Under the pieces are notes generated by a model. It saw only the letters and a program-made list of their open reading frames with translations. It was not told the DNA's origin and did no database searches. From a virus: a stretch of DNA of 29,470 nt. Location of the stretch: the IMG/VR virus record IMGVR_UViG_3300042319_000676, positions 1 through 29,470 of that record; one strand, 5' to 3'. Of the stretch, positions 9,489 to 16,432 are shown one piece after another (position 1 is the stretch's first letter; each line of letters opens with the position of its first letter). The translations under genes were made by a program, and so were the position numbers.

Positions 9489-9722
9489 TTACTTGTTTGT
9501 GAAACCGAACGATGGTTCGTTTGGATTAAGTGCTTTCAAAATTACGGGTGCTGTGGCAGCAAATCCGCCCAATAGTAGGTCTCTTGGACTAGTGTTGCCA
9601 GTCATATATAGGGCAATTGCTGCTCCTAAAAAATGACGTCCATAACTTGCTAGTGCTGCTAGAATTTTCTCTTGCATTGTAACCTTTCCATCTCCATTAA
9701 GATCTTCTTTAGCTTTTGCCAT
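9489..9722 (-). CDS. Putative holin with N-terminal EF-hand loop (77 aa)
   Basis: A 77-residue protein with a hydrophobic core (about residues 25-62) that could form one or two membrane spans: LAALASYGRHFLGAAIALYM and LLLGGFAATAPVILKAL. Size, position next to nrdJ and close to the exported lysozyme suggest a holin. Residues 7-18 (DLNGDGKVTMQE) match a canonical 12-residue EF-hand/dockerin calcium loop, with acidic or amide ligands at loop positions 1, 3, 5 and 12. That is unusual in a holin. SD AAGGAGG. It could instead be a membrane-anchored calcium-responsive protein. Confidence 0.65.
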   Translation of the reverse strand: MAKAKEDLNGDGKVTMQEKILAALASYGRHFLGAAIALYMTGNTSPRDLLLGGFAATAPVILKALNPNEPSFGFTNK

Positions 9723-9761
9723 TTTTGATCCTCCTTATTTCTAGGCGGGTAGCCTAGGAAT

Positions 9762-9777
9762 TTTGGGCTTTAGCCCA
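9762..9777. terminator. Short hairpin after nrdJ
   Basis: TTGGGCT and AGCCCAA pair around a 2-nt loop, extended by AATT on both sides, 18 nt beyond the nrdJ stop. There is no strong U tract on the minus strand, so termination is uncertain. Confidence 0.35.
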
Positions 9778-9794
9778 ATTCTATTATTGTACCA

Positions 9795-11729
9795 CTATGC
9801 GCTAATATCTACCAATTCACAATTGCCGTCAGAGCTGCAAGCAAGAGTAGCATTTGTTGAAGTTCCATCTTCTGTTTCATAAAAAGATAGATCTTCCCAG
9901 CGAATTTCCTTTGGCATCTTTGCAACAAGGGCCTCGTACTCCTCCTTGCTTACTTCTTGATAAGGAGCTTGCTTATAAGAGTGATCTGAATGTGGTAGAA
10001 ATGAAATTCCAGACACTTCATCAAAATGCTTGTACACCCAGGCGCCAACTTCCATCCACTCATCTTCTTTTACAGAAACTGTAATAGATGGCTTATGCTC
10101 ACACCATGCACGTTGGTAAACCAACCAAATATTAAGGTGCTCAATAGCTGTCAAATCATTTCTAACAATTGCACCTTCTGGTGCCTTTACTGGAAAAGAA
10201 AAAACATAAGTTTCATTTGGCTTCATTACATCATCTTCTACTGGAATTCCAACTTCTTTAAGAAATACAGAAATAGGATCCCCCTTAGAACCACGAACAG
10301 TTCTAATGTAGTATGGAGAGTGCCACGCATGCATGCCAGAAGACACTCCAACTAATTGGGAAACAGTTCCAGATGGCTTTACACATGTAATAGCTGCAGA
10401 CTCGGGAATTCCAATTTTTCCTGCTTCTTTTTTATTTGCTTCTCTTGCTGATTCACGAAGATTCATTAAAAAGGCTTCGAGGGAAACCAGATCTTCTTTT
10501 CCTGACATAAACTTATTTCCAAATTGTCCTGTTAAAGATACTCCCAGCAAGCGTTCTTCTTCTGTATTATCTTTCCAGATTTTTCTAAGATATTTAAAAT
10601 CAGTAAGCGTAGATTGCCATGTGCCAAGGATTGTAGCTAGCTCTACCTTGCGTTCAATATCTTTCTTTGTATCACCTTCACGTAATACGACTTCTGAAAG
10701 ATTGCAAAACTGATAAGGACGTAAAATAATTTCTGAACACGGGTTAGTGCCATAGTGTATATCTGGATCTCTTCTTCCATATTTGGCTGCTTGGGTTTGA
10801 GCTGCGGCCACATTGTATATCCCTCGTTCTCCCGACTTTGAGTCATATAGAGATTTCCATTCTGCAATAAATTGCTCCATATCTGGCTTGCGTGAGTATG
10901 CAACAGAATTATTAGACAACGCTCTCTGAGGGCTTTGCTCCCACCAGTTTCCTGATTTAGCCTGTGCCATTTCAATATCATTAATGTTAGAAAGAGAAAT
11001 CATTGCTGAGCGACGAACTCCTCCTACAACAACTACTTCACCAATCTTGCACATAATATCATGGCATTCAATTGGCTTAAGAGTTCTTCCTGCGGCATTT
11101 TTAAATTTTGCAATTGTAAAATCAAACAAGTTAACCAATGGCTGCGGGCCAGATGATCTTCCGCCCATTGTCTTAAGTCTTGCGCCTGCAGGACGAACCC
11201 TAGAAACATCTATTGCTGGAATCTGACCCGACCAAAGAAGGGCTAGCAACTCACGATATGCTTTTGCCCACCCTTGCTTTGAATCTTCTACAGTAATAAC
11301 TGTAGTTGATTTCTCTAAAGATTCTGGGACGGCAGGAAGTTTATTAATGTACTTGTATTCAACAGAAAACCCTACACCCGTTCCACACATAAGGATATAC
11401 ATTGTTTCATCAAATGAACGTGGTGAGTCAACTGGCAAAAAAGCACAATTGTATCCTGCAACATTATCTCGTTCTAGTGCTGCTCCTGAAGTCATTACGG
11501 AGCGCATTGAGGGCATGACATTTCTTTTGAATACACCGTCTTTTAATTCCGCTACAAGCTTTTCAGTTGGAATATAATTGTGGTTTTGCTTTAGGTGATT
11601 CAGCATATAGTCAAAATATCTATCTACTGTTTCACCCCACGTTTCACGACGGTTCTCTTCTGGAATCCATCTAGCGTAACGCGATAACGCAATAAAATTT
11701 TCGTAAGGGTTTGCAATAGTATTTGACAT
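9795..11729 (-). CDS. nrdJ: Adenosylcobalamin-dependent ribonucleoside-triphosphate reductase (class II)
   Basis: Reduces ribonucleotides to deoxyribonucleotides using B12 coenzyme, feeding phage DNA synthesis. It resembles the monomeric RTPR type. Key residues are visible. C95 (in YNCAFLP) and C342 (in FCNLSE) would be the redox pair. N329, C331 and E333 in NPCSE form the radical active site. C331 and C342 are 11 apart, as in the Lactobacillus enzyme. The C terminus carries the shuttle cysteines C631 and C637 (ACSSDGNCEL). Other conserved blocks are GTGVGFSVE, GRSSGPQPL, GGVRRSAMISLS and CVKPSGTVSQL. At 644 aa it is about 100 shorter than the Lactobacillus protein. Oxygen-independent class II enzymes are common in aquatic phages. 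It lies between the lysozyme operon and the holin-like gene. Confidence 0.95.
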   Translation of the reverse strand: MSNTIANPYENFIALSRYARWIPEENRRETWGETVDRYFDYMLNHLKQNHNYIPTEKLVAELKDGVFKRNVMPSMRSVMTSGAALERDNVAGYNCAFLPVDSPRSFDETMYILMCGTGVGFSVEYKYINKLPAVPESLEKSTTVITVEDSKQGWAKAYRELLALLWSGQIPAIDVSRVRPAGARLKTMGGRSSGPQPLVNLFDFTIAKFKNAAGRTLKPIECHDIMCKIGEVVVVGGVRRSAMISLSNINDIEMAQAKSGNWWEQSPQRALSNNSVAYSRKPDMEQFIAEWKSLYDSKSGERGIYNVAAAQTQAAKYGRRDPDIHYGTNPCSEIILRPYQFCNLSEVVLREGDTKKDIERKVELATILGTWQSTLTDFKYLRKIWKDNTEEERLLGVSLTGQFGNKFMSGKEDLVSLEAFLMNLRESAREANKKEAGKIGIPESAAITCVKPSGTVSQLVGVSSGMHAWHSPYYIRTVRGSKGDPISVFLKEVGIPVEDDVMKPNETYVFSFPVKAPEGAIVRNDLTAIEHLNIWLVYQRAWCEHKPSITVSVKEDEWMEVGAWVYKHFDEVSGISFLPHSDHSYKQAPYQEVSKEEYEALVAKMPKEIRWEDLSFYETEDGTSTNATLACSSDGNCELVDISA

Positions 11730-11883
11730 TTATAGTACCTGTTTCTCCGCCTAGCGGTCTAATTTAATTTAAGTAGAGTCCTATTCTACCAAACTTTTTT
11801 ACGCATGGGAAGAGCATTAAATTAAAAGTAAAGAAAACAGCTTTATTATTAGTTAACTAAAACAAATATAACATGAACTCTAG

Positions 11884-11914
11884 GTTGACAGATTAAACTT
11901 TTTAATGGTATTCT
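11884..11914 (+). promoter_or_regulatory. Sigma70-type promoter of lysozyme operon
   Basis: TTGACA (11884-11889), a 19-bp spacer and TATTCT (11909-11914) stand 33 nt before the start codon. The spacer is long but the -35 is perfect. This differs from the 10-bp-spaced promoters further right, so it may be read by host sigma factor alone. Confidence 0.55.
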
Positions 11915-11947
11915 TATAGTTCGTTATCTCTATTGGAGGAAATGCCT

Positions 11948-12508
11948 ATGGAGAATATAAAAGAAAAACTTAGCGATGTTTTACATCACTATGTTGCAAT
12001 AGCAGTAGCTGTATTGTTTTTATTTACTGGTCAACCAGAAATGATTCAATCAGCATCTGCACTGGTTGTAAAACCAGATGTAAAAACCGAAGCACAACTT
12101 GACAAGGAAACGCTGAAGCAATTCAGTAATACTGTGTGGAAACCATCTGAGTCTTTAACAGATAAAGAATTGGTTGAACTTCTCAAAGCTGTAGGCTTTG
12201 AGGGTAGCGCCCTTAAAATGGCGTGGGCCGTAGCTAAAAAGGAGTCTAATGGACGCCCAATGGCTTATAACGGCAACATAAAAACTGGAGACAGCTCTTA
12301 TGGAATTTTTCAGATTAACATGTTGGGAAACCTAGGTGATAATCGTAAAGAAAAGTTCAAACTGGACAGTAACTATTCGTTATTTGATCCAGCAATCAAC
12401 GCAGAGATAACGTATTATATGACCAATGGCGGTCAAGATTGGTCGTCATGGAAAGGTTTAACTCCTCGAACAAAAGAGTGGCTAAACAAATTTCCATCTA
12501 GAAGTTAG
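11948..12508 (+). CDS. Exported lysozyme-like peptidoglycan hydrolase (186 aa)
   Basis: Probably cleaves cell-wall glycan strands at lysis. Residues 14-27 are hydrophobic (HYVAIAVAVLFLFTG) and are followed by SASA, a plausible signal-peptidase site near residue 38, so export is likely. The catalytic domain has the lysozyme/SLT signature: Glu99 in AVAKKESNGRP, then GDSSYGIFQINM at 114-125. I chose the ATG at 11948 because TTGGAGGA ends 7 nt before it; the ATG at 11942 is too close. It is the first gene of a five-gene operon and divergent from nrdJ. A host-like signal or signal-arrest segment would allow lysis timing independent of the holin. Confidence 0.85.
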   Translation: MENIKEKLSDVLHHYVAIAVAVLFLFTGQPEMIQSASALVVKPDVKTEAQLDKETLKQFSNTVWKPSESLTDKELVELLKAVGFEGSALKMAWAVAKKESNGRPMAYNGNIKTGDSSYGIFQINMLGNLGDNRKEKFKLDSNYSLFDPAINAEITYYMTNGGQDWSSWKGLTPRTKEWLNKFPSRS

Positions 12509-12520
12509 AAAGGATTTACT

Positions 12521-12742
12521 ATTAAGATACAATTGGTATCTGAATATCTGAGCCTTTCAAGAGAAGGTCTTGTTTCAGAAATGGCTTGTCCATTAGATCA
12601 AGGCCTTCTCTTTTCTAACACAGACAACGAAGATAAAATTTTTATTTATTGTGTTTCTTGTAAATACAAAAGCTATATCGGTATAGCCCTTTATAGCAAA
12701 ATGGTGAAAGAAATAGAAAATGCAAATAGAAAGCAAGTTTAA
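12521..12742 (+). CDS. Small zinc-ribbon-like protein, probable ATT start (73 aa)
   Basis: The frame has no ATG. The SD AGAAAGGA (12507-12514) lies 6 nt before an in-frame ATT at 12521, whereas the first in-frame TTG at 12533 is 18 nt away. I therefore read it as an ATT start giving (M)KIQLVSEYLSLSREGLVSE. C23 in MACPLDQ and C44, C47 in YCVSCKY suggest a metal-binding ribbon with one ligand not Cys. Function unknown. It lies 12 nt after the lysozyme gene and overlaps the next gene by 23 nt. Confidence 0.65.
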   Translation: MKIQLVSEYLSLSREGLVSEMACPLDQGLLFSNTDNEDKIFIYCVSCKYKSYIGIALYSKMVKEIENANRKQV

Positions 12743-12914
12743 CAAAGACTTAGTTCTAGACATGTCTTCTAATATTCCATGTGCACACATACCCAGAGCA
12801 TTTCTTGCTGAAAAAGCATTAAATGTTATTCAGTCATATTTAGAGCTAGCTAAAGTTCGCGGCCTAAATACAATTGACGAAGTGCTTGAAGACATAAAAG
12901 TAAAAAATGACTGA
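12720..12914 (+). CDS. Hypothetical protein (64 aa)
   Basis: Starts MQIESKFNKDLVLDMSSNIP and is mostly helical after residue 25 (FLAEKALNVIQSYLELAKVR). Overlaps both neighbours, which supports a coupled operon with the lysozyme gene. No recognisable domain. Confidence 0.65.
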   Translation: MQIESKFNKDLVLDMSSNIPCAHIPRAFLAEKALNVIQSYLELAKVRGLNTIDEVLEDIKVKND

Positions 12915-13110
12915 AACTAATTCTAGCAACCTAGAAGACAATCTGCCTATGGTAAATTATATAATGCTTCATAGAATATATGACGTATTATGCCTGATAG
13001 CCAAGCAAGGCGGGGATGTAAAAGAAATAGAGAAAATGGTAGAATATCATAAAGAAGGATTCTTGCTGGGACCTTCCCCAGCATTTATTTCTGAGGAGAA
13101 TAATGGATAG
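12907..13110 (+). CDS. Hypothetical protein (67 aa)
   Basis: Starts MTETNSSNLEDNLPMVNYIM and contains an amphipathic helical middle (LHRIYDVLCLIAKQGGDVKE). Overlaps the preceding gene by 8 nt and the following one by 8 nt. No family recognised. Confidence 0.65.
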   Translation: MTETNSSNLEDNLPMVNYIMLHRIYDVLCLIAKQGGDVKEIEKMVEYHKEGFLLGPSPAFISEENNG

Positions 13111-13288
13111 AGAAGAAATAATCAACCTCATGACTGAGGTTTTTAGCGAAACAAATAAGAGCATGGCTCTAGCAAGCGGTATGGAAGAAGCTGAAGTAGA
13201 TAAGTTTATTGAGCAAAGCACTCCTTCTATTAATCATGCATTGACTGCTGTATACGATGTGCTTCTTGAAAAAGAACTCGTAAAATAG
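13103..13288 (+). CDS. Hypothetical acidic helical protein (61 aa)
   Basis: Starts MDREEIINLMTEVFSETNKS. SD GAGGAG ends 6 nt upstream inside the previous gene. The sequence is all-helical by appearance and acidic. Last gene of the lysozyme operon; a terminator lies about 80 nt downstream. Function unknown. Confidence 0.65.
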   Translation: MDREEIINLMTEVFSETNKSMALASGMEEAEVDKFIEQSTPSINHALTAVYDVLLEKELVK

Positions 13289-13295
13289 TATTGCT

Positions 13296-13319
13296 TTGTC
13301 AAAAAAAATATACTACAAT
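13296..13319 (+). promoter_or_regulatory. Promoter-like box TTGTCA-N12-TACAAT
   Basis: Resembles the short-spaced early promoters but with TTGTCA, a 12-bp gap and TACAAT. A TGTGA-N6-TTACA near-palindrome follows at 13327-13342. Any transcript would meet the terminator at 13367 within about 50 nt. Confidence 0.35.
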
Positions 13320-13366
13320 ATAAGTGTGTGATATTAATTACACTATGCGGATATAACGCAACAAAG

Positions 13367-13399
13367 ACCCTAAAGGATCCGCCTCCTTTGGGGTTTTTT
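13367..13399 (+). terminator. Intrinsic terminator
   Basis: An 11-bp stem (ACCCTAAAGGA with TCCTTTGGGGT, one G-U pair), a 6-nt loop TCCGCC and then TTTTT. It ends 14 nt before the methyltransferase ATG, so it either separates operons or acts as an attenuator. Confidence 0.85.
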
Positions 13400-13413
13400 G
13401 TTTAAGGAGCAAA

Positions 13414-14046
13414 ATGGACTCATATTTAAGCAGATGGACTGAAGACCAAGATTTTGTAAAACTACATAATGATTTTAATTTAATATGTAACATACAGAAT
13501 TCTATGGACAATGCTCAGTACGGAAGAATATCTATATTAAGACAGCTGGCAAAACATCAATCTGTAATCAATCCAAATTTAAACTTTGCTGAGACTGGTG
13601 TTTATGCTGGAATGACAATGTTCTTTACCGCCGAGTTTTGCAACAAATCTTTTATAGGAATTGATTCTTGGGAAGGCGTTTCTGAGCCAGGAGAGTTTGA
13701 TACAGAATACTTTAAAACAGTAAAACTAAAATCTGAAATGGCGTGGGCAAAAAATAACCTATCTAGATACAAAAATATAGAATTAAAAAAAGGCTGGATA
13801 CCAGAAGTATTTAAAGACCTTGAAGAAAAACAGTATTCATTTGTACATGTAGATGTAGATTTATACGAGCCAACAAAAGAATCAATAGAATATTTTTGGC
13901 CTAAAATAGTTTCTGGCGGAGTATTAATATGTGATGACTACGGTTCTTACAAAACAGAAGGATCTAGAAAAGCTGTAAAAGACGCTTTTGAAGATCACAA
14001 TATACTTGAGCTACCTACTGGCCAAGCTATTATGTGGAAGGAATGA
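13414..14046 (+). CDS. TylF/MycF-like SAM-dependent methyltransferase (210 aa)
   Basis: Rossmann-type class I methyltransferase. Motif I is ETGVYAGMT (60-68), where SAM would bind. FIGIDSWEG (80-88) ends strand 2. HVDVDLYEPT (145-154) and GGVLICDDYG (168-177) match the TylF/macrocin O-methyltransferase family, whose acidic residues bind a divalent metal. In antibiotic pathways these enzymes methylate sugar hydroxyls; the phage substrate is unknown. SD AAGGAG lies right after a terminator. The next gene, an oxygenase, starts 12 nt downstream, so the two may modify one substrate such as a glycan, protein or lipid. Confidence 0.85.
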   Translation: MDSYLSRWTEDQDFVKLHNDFNLICNIQNSMDNAQYGRISILRQLAKHQSVINPNLNFAETGVYAGMTMFFTAEFCNKSFIGIDSWEGVSEPGEFDTEYFKTVKLKSEMAWAKNNLSRYKNIELKKGWIPEVFKDLEEKQYSFVHVDVDLYEPTKESIEYFWPKIVSGGVLICDDYGSYKTEGSRKAVKDAFEDHNILELPTGQAIMWKE

Positions 14047-14058
14047 TACAATAATACT

Positions 14059-14709
14059 ATGACCACTTGGATGAAAAAAGAATTTGAAGAAAGCGGATAT
14101 ACCGTAGAAACTCCTATTGATGGATTGCTTGTTGTTAAAAACTTTATAACGAAAGAAGACATTGAAGAATACATGGGTATAATAAATAACACCTCTGAAG
14201 AACAATGGGATAAGTGGTATACAGACCAGCTAAAGGTTTTTACAAAAGAAAAATTTGGCAGGGAAGATATAGAAAATTTAGTTAAAGAAGGTTTATACGA
14301 AGTAACATTAAACTGGAATGATAAAAACGTATCCTTCATTAACTCAGATATACATAGAAGAATAGATAAAAGATTTAATGATGTGCTTGAAAAAACCAAA
14401 GAAGGGCTTTTACTAAGTGGATTTTATTTTATACAGAGAATGTATGATGGGGTACAGCTAGTATCTCATCATGATCAAAATACAGATGAATCCATACAAC
14501 ACGCTGGAGTTATATACATAAATAATGATTATAACGGTGGTGAAATTTTTTGGGCTAAAAAAGGATTTGAAATGAAACCAGAACCTGGAGATCTTTTACT
14601 ATTTGGTGGGGATCCAGAATGGGAGCATGGAGTAAGATTTGTAACAGAAGGACCTACAAGATATGTACTTCCAGCTTTTATAAAAATACCTAACTTTTAC
14701 AAAAATTAA
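14059..14709 (+). CDS. 2-oxoglutarate/Fe(II)-dependent dioxygenase, prolyl-4-hydroxylase-like (216 aa)
   Basis: The double-stranded beta-helix iron site is visible: H137 or H138 with D139 (SHHDQ), H190 (WEHGV) and the 2-oxoglutarate-binding R201 (TRYVL). Between them lies the conserved YINNDYNGGEIFWAKKGFEM and PGDLLLFGG. This fits the P4H-like 2OG-FeII family, which hydroxylates proteins or small molecules. The N-terminal 100 residues are less recognisable and may bind substrate. It is co-oriented with the methyltransferase and convergent with the minus-strand gene, only 6 nt apart. Substrate cannot be told from sequence. Confidence 0.88.
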   Translation: MTTWMKKEFEESGYTVETPIDGLLVVKNFITKEDIEEYMGIINNTSEEQWDKWYTDQLKVFTKEKFGREDIENLVKEGLYEVTLNWNDKNVSFINSDIHRRIDKRFNDVLEKTKEGLLLSGFYFIQRMYDGVQLVSHHDQNTDESIQHAGVIYINNDYNGGEIFWAKKGFEMKPEPGDLLLFGGDPEWEHGVRFVTEGPTRYVLPAFIKIPNFYKN

Positions 14710-14715
14710 TCTTTG

Positions 14716-15252
14716 TTATGCTAAAGTGAGTCCCAAAATAAGAGAATCTTCTTCTCCTGAACTCATGATGTTTTCATTTTCAGAATCTGATACAAAAAAC
14801 ACAATTTCTTTTGGTGCAAACACTTTAGAAGAAATTCCATTTATTTTTAAGCTACCATCTAATACAATATAAGCTTTTACAAATATTGCATCTGGATCTA
14901 GCTCTACAGACATTGTATGAGTATGTTCAAAAGGCTCGGCGTTAGAGTAAGCCATTGTGTAATAATTTTTTATGCTGAGTAGGCTTTTTAAATCAGACAA
15001 CTCTACAAACTTTTCTCTTATTTCAGTTAAAGTAGGTCTTACTGGAAGTCTTGGATGAGAGTAATTAATTCTAGTTATATTAGAATGCTCAATTGTTTCT
15101 TTTTCCTCATCTGTAGCAGAATTTAGCCAATTTTTAATTTCAAGAACTTCTTCGTCTGTAATTTCAAAAGAAATAAATTTTTTTTGTGAGCTTGCAGGAA
15201 GAGTAATTACTGGTTGCTCTTCAGCATGGGTTACGTCATCAAGGATTCCCAT
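14716..15252 (-). CDS. Hypothetical protein, possibly cupin-like (178 aa)
   Basis: Start chosen at 15252 (MGILDDVTHAEEQPVITLP) because it overlaps the previous stop in TAATG. The C-terminal half is beta-rich (AYIVLDGSLKINGISSKVFA) and contains EPFEHTHTMS, which could be a metal site of a cupin or jelly-roll fold; this is only suggestive. It follows the 97-aa gene and converges with the oxygenase, so it may act with that pair. Confidence 0.65.
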   Translation of the reverse strand: MGILDDVTHAEEQPVITLPASSQKKFISFEITDEEVLEIKNWLNSATDEEKETIEHSNITRINYSHPRLPVRPTLTEIREKFVELSDLKSLLSIKNYYTMAYSNAEPFEHTHTMSVELDPDAIFVKAYIVLDGSLKINGISSKVFAPKEIVFFVSDSENENIMSSGEEDSLILGLTLA

Positions 15253-15545
15253 TAATTTGCAGCCTTCCAAGATTCAAGATCTGCTATGTCAGACTCTGTG
15301 CCGAAGTTTGTTACTAGATACTCTTCAGACTCTTCTAGCTTTAGATTTGCTGTTTCATAAACCAATACATCGTAGTTTTGATCTTCTTGGTATTTAATTG
15401 TTAGCTTGCCATCTTTTGTTGCTTCCAAGATTTCTTCGTCTGATAAAGATGGGTTTGCTTCTTTGAATTCTTTAACTAGAAAAAGATCGAACTTGTTCCA
15501 GATTGCGTTTACTCTTTCAGAGTCAATTGTACTAAAAAATCTCAT
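15252..15545 (-). CDS. Hypothetical protein (97 aa)
   Basis: Starts MRFFSTIDSERVNAIWNKFD with SD AAAGGAG. It is acidic, with helix-rich N terminus and a segment YQEDQNYDVLVYETANLKLE that looks beta. First gene of a two-gene unit with its own promoter at 15579-15607. No family recognised. Confidence 0.7.
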   Translation of the reverse strand: MRFFSTIDSERVNAIWNKFDLFLVKEFKEANPSLSDEEILEATKDGKLTIKYQEDQNYDVLVYETANLKLEESEEYLVTNFGTESDIADLESWKAAN

Positions 15546-15578
15546 CGTGTATCTCCTTTAATTTTTAAGAATAAGTAT

Positions 15579-15607
15579 ATTATACCCTACATATTCTACA
15601 GATTCAA
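15579..15607 (-). promoter_or_regulatory. Sigma70-type promoter, leftward
   Basis: On the minus strand TTGAAT, a 17-bp spacer and a perfect TATAAT stand 33 nt before the ATG of the 97-aa gene. Confidence 0.65.
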
Positions 15608-15642
15608 TGTCCTAAAAAGTGCGGCGAAAAGTGAGCCGAAAA

Positions 15643-15804
15643 TTAGAGACCATAGTCCTGAATTCTTTTTAACATCGCTATATACTCGTCCAATTGCTCC
15701 TCAGTAGGCCCTATATTATTTTTTGCTGGTACTCCAGCATATACAATAAAAAAGAGGGCGGAAAGAGGAACATCATAGGCTAGCATAGTAATATTATACT
15801 CCAT
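15643..15804 (-). CDS. Microprotein (53 aa) starting at the edge of a parS site
   Basis: Reads MEYNITMLAYDVPLSALFFI, then VYAGVPAKNNIGPTEEQLDE and a helical tail ending IQDYGL. The N-terminal third is hydrophobic. There is no SD: the bases before the ATG are the parS-like palindrome. It could be leaderless, or start at the inner ATG (codon 7), or not be expressed. Function unknown. Confidence 0.5.
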   Translation of the reverse strand: MEYNITMLAYDVPLSALFFIVYAGVPAKNNIGPTEEQLDEYIAMLKRIQDYGL

Positions 15805-15819
15805 GTTTCACGTGAAACC
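15804..15819. promoter_or_regulatory. parS-like centromere site
   Basis: TGTTTCACGTGAAACC differs at one base (the last) from the bacterial parS consensus TGTTTCACGTGAAACA bound by ParB. The inner 14 bp GTTTCACGTGAAAC are a perfect palindrome. Confidence 0.8.
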
Positions 15820-15827
15820 AAGTAGAT

Positions 15828-15932
15828 CTATAAATTAAAAAAAAGAAATAGTACTATAACGCCAAAGCATACAAGAAGGAATTTAGCCTTCTTAGTTTTT
15901 GGCCATTCATCTGGCACTCTTACATTATCCAT
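15828..15932 (-). CDS. Small single-span membrane protein (34 aa)
   Basis: Reads MDNVRVPDEWPKTKKAKF, then a hydrophobic span LLVCFGVIVLFLFFNL to the end. A strong SD (GGAGG, 5 nt from ATG) supports translation. Short polar N terminus, positively charged KTKKAK before the span, so the C terminus likely lies out or in the membrane. Could be an accessory lysis or exclusion peptide; no homologue recognised. Confidence 0.65.
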   Translation of the reverse strand: MDNVRVPDEWPKTKKAKFLLVCFGVIVLFLFFNL

Positions 15933-15944
15933 ATTTCCTCCAAG

Positions 15945-16019
15945 TAGGCCTATTGGGATTTGAACCCAAAGTCGATTGCATATAAGACAATTGCTTTAAC
16001 CAGGTTAAGCTATAGGCCC
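15945..16019 (-). tRNA. tRNA-Ile (anticodon UAU)
   Basis: On the minus strand the 75-nt sequence folds as a cloverleaf. Acceptor GGGCCTA pairs with TAGGCCT (one G-U end pair). The D stem is GCTT/AAGC, and the anticodon stem is ATTGT/GCAAT around loop CTTATAT. The T stem TTGGG/CCCAA encloses TTCAAAT. Anticodon TAT reads ATA isoleucine codons, which this AT-rich phage uses. The 3 prime CCA is not encoded (CTT follows). Confidence 0.85.
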
Positions 16020-16024
16020 TTATA

Positions 16025-16102
16025 TTAGCCTATTATCTGATATATTATACCAAGGGTAAAAGTCATTACAGTTACTATGGCTATAGCCAAAAGAAGTTTC
16101 AC
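16025..16102 (-). CDS. Membrane microprotein (25 aa, GTG start)
   Basis: GTG at 16102 overlaps the preceding stop as GTGA. Product MKLLLAIAIVTVMTFTLGII, ending YQIIG, is a single hydrophobic span. Translational coupling and length suggest a real small membrane peptide, but 25 codons is near the limit of confidence. Confidence 0.5.
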   Translation of the reverse strand: MKLLLAIAIVTVMTFTLGIIYQIIG

Positions 16103-16206
16103 TGTTCTACCCCCGTTTTTTTAAAAATTGAATCTAGGACTTCATCCATAGAATCATCTATCGTTCTAGTATGTTGTCTTGAACAGTTTCCACATTCTCT
16201 ACACAT
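16099..16206 (-). CDS. Cys-rich microprotein (35 aa)
   Basis: Reads MCRECGNCSRQHTRTIDD and ends KKTGVEQ. CRECGNC packs three cysteines in seven residues and could bind zinc. It heads the leftward microprotein/tRNA unit behind the promoter at 16403-16432. SD is weak (GGTGA). Confidence 0.55.
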   Translation of the reverse strand: MCRECGNCSRQHTRTIDDSMDEVLDSIFKKTGVEQ

Positions 16207-16339
16207 ACTTATCACCTATTTGTCTTATATTCTTTATCTTTTTTAACTTTTTATCTGGGTATATTAGATTTTAGGAAAGCCCCCCTACCCCCCAAATTTT
16301 TTCTTTTTGGAAAGATAGAGAAAGCAATTCCTGGAACAT

Positions 16340-16348
16340 ATATCCACA
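16340..16348 (+). promoter_or_regulatory. Near-consensus DnaA box
   Basis: ATATCCACA, 8 of 9 to TTATCCACA, just after a TTCCTGGAAC element, as in the rightward repeat blocks. Confidence 0.4.
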
Positions 16349-16402
16349 GATGTTATCTGGTACATATTGAGTTTCAGGGTAAGCCCCCCACAAAGCAAAC
16401 TA

Positions 16403-16432
16403 AGTGTAGCATTTTACTTTTACCAAAGTCAA
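16403..16432 (-). promoter_or_regulatory. Sigma70-type leftward promoter
   Basis: Minus strand TTGACT, 18-bp spacer, TACACT. Best candidate to transcribe the microprotein/tRNA-Ile unit, about 195 nt before its first ATG. Confidence 0.5.

Noticed and set aside
10643-10981. Minus-strand frame of 112 aa inside nrdJ
   Set aside because: Out-of-frame shadow of a well-conserved enzyme.
11746-11758. Cobalamin riboswitch upstream of nrdJ
   Set aside because: Only a 4-bp hairpin (CCGC/GCGG) is seen in a short leader; no B12-box or multi-stem structure.
16279-16389. G-quadruplex
   Set aside because: Only three separate runs of six, too far apart for a standard four-run quadruplex.
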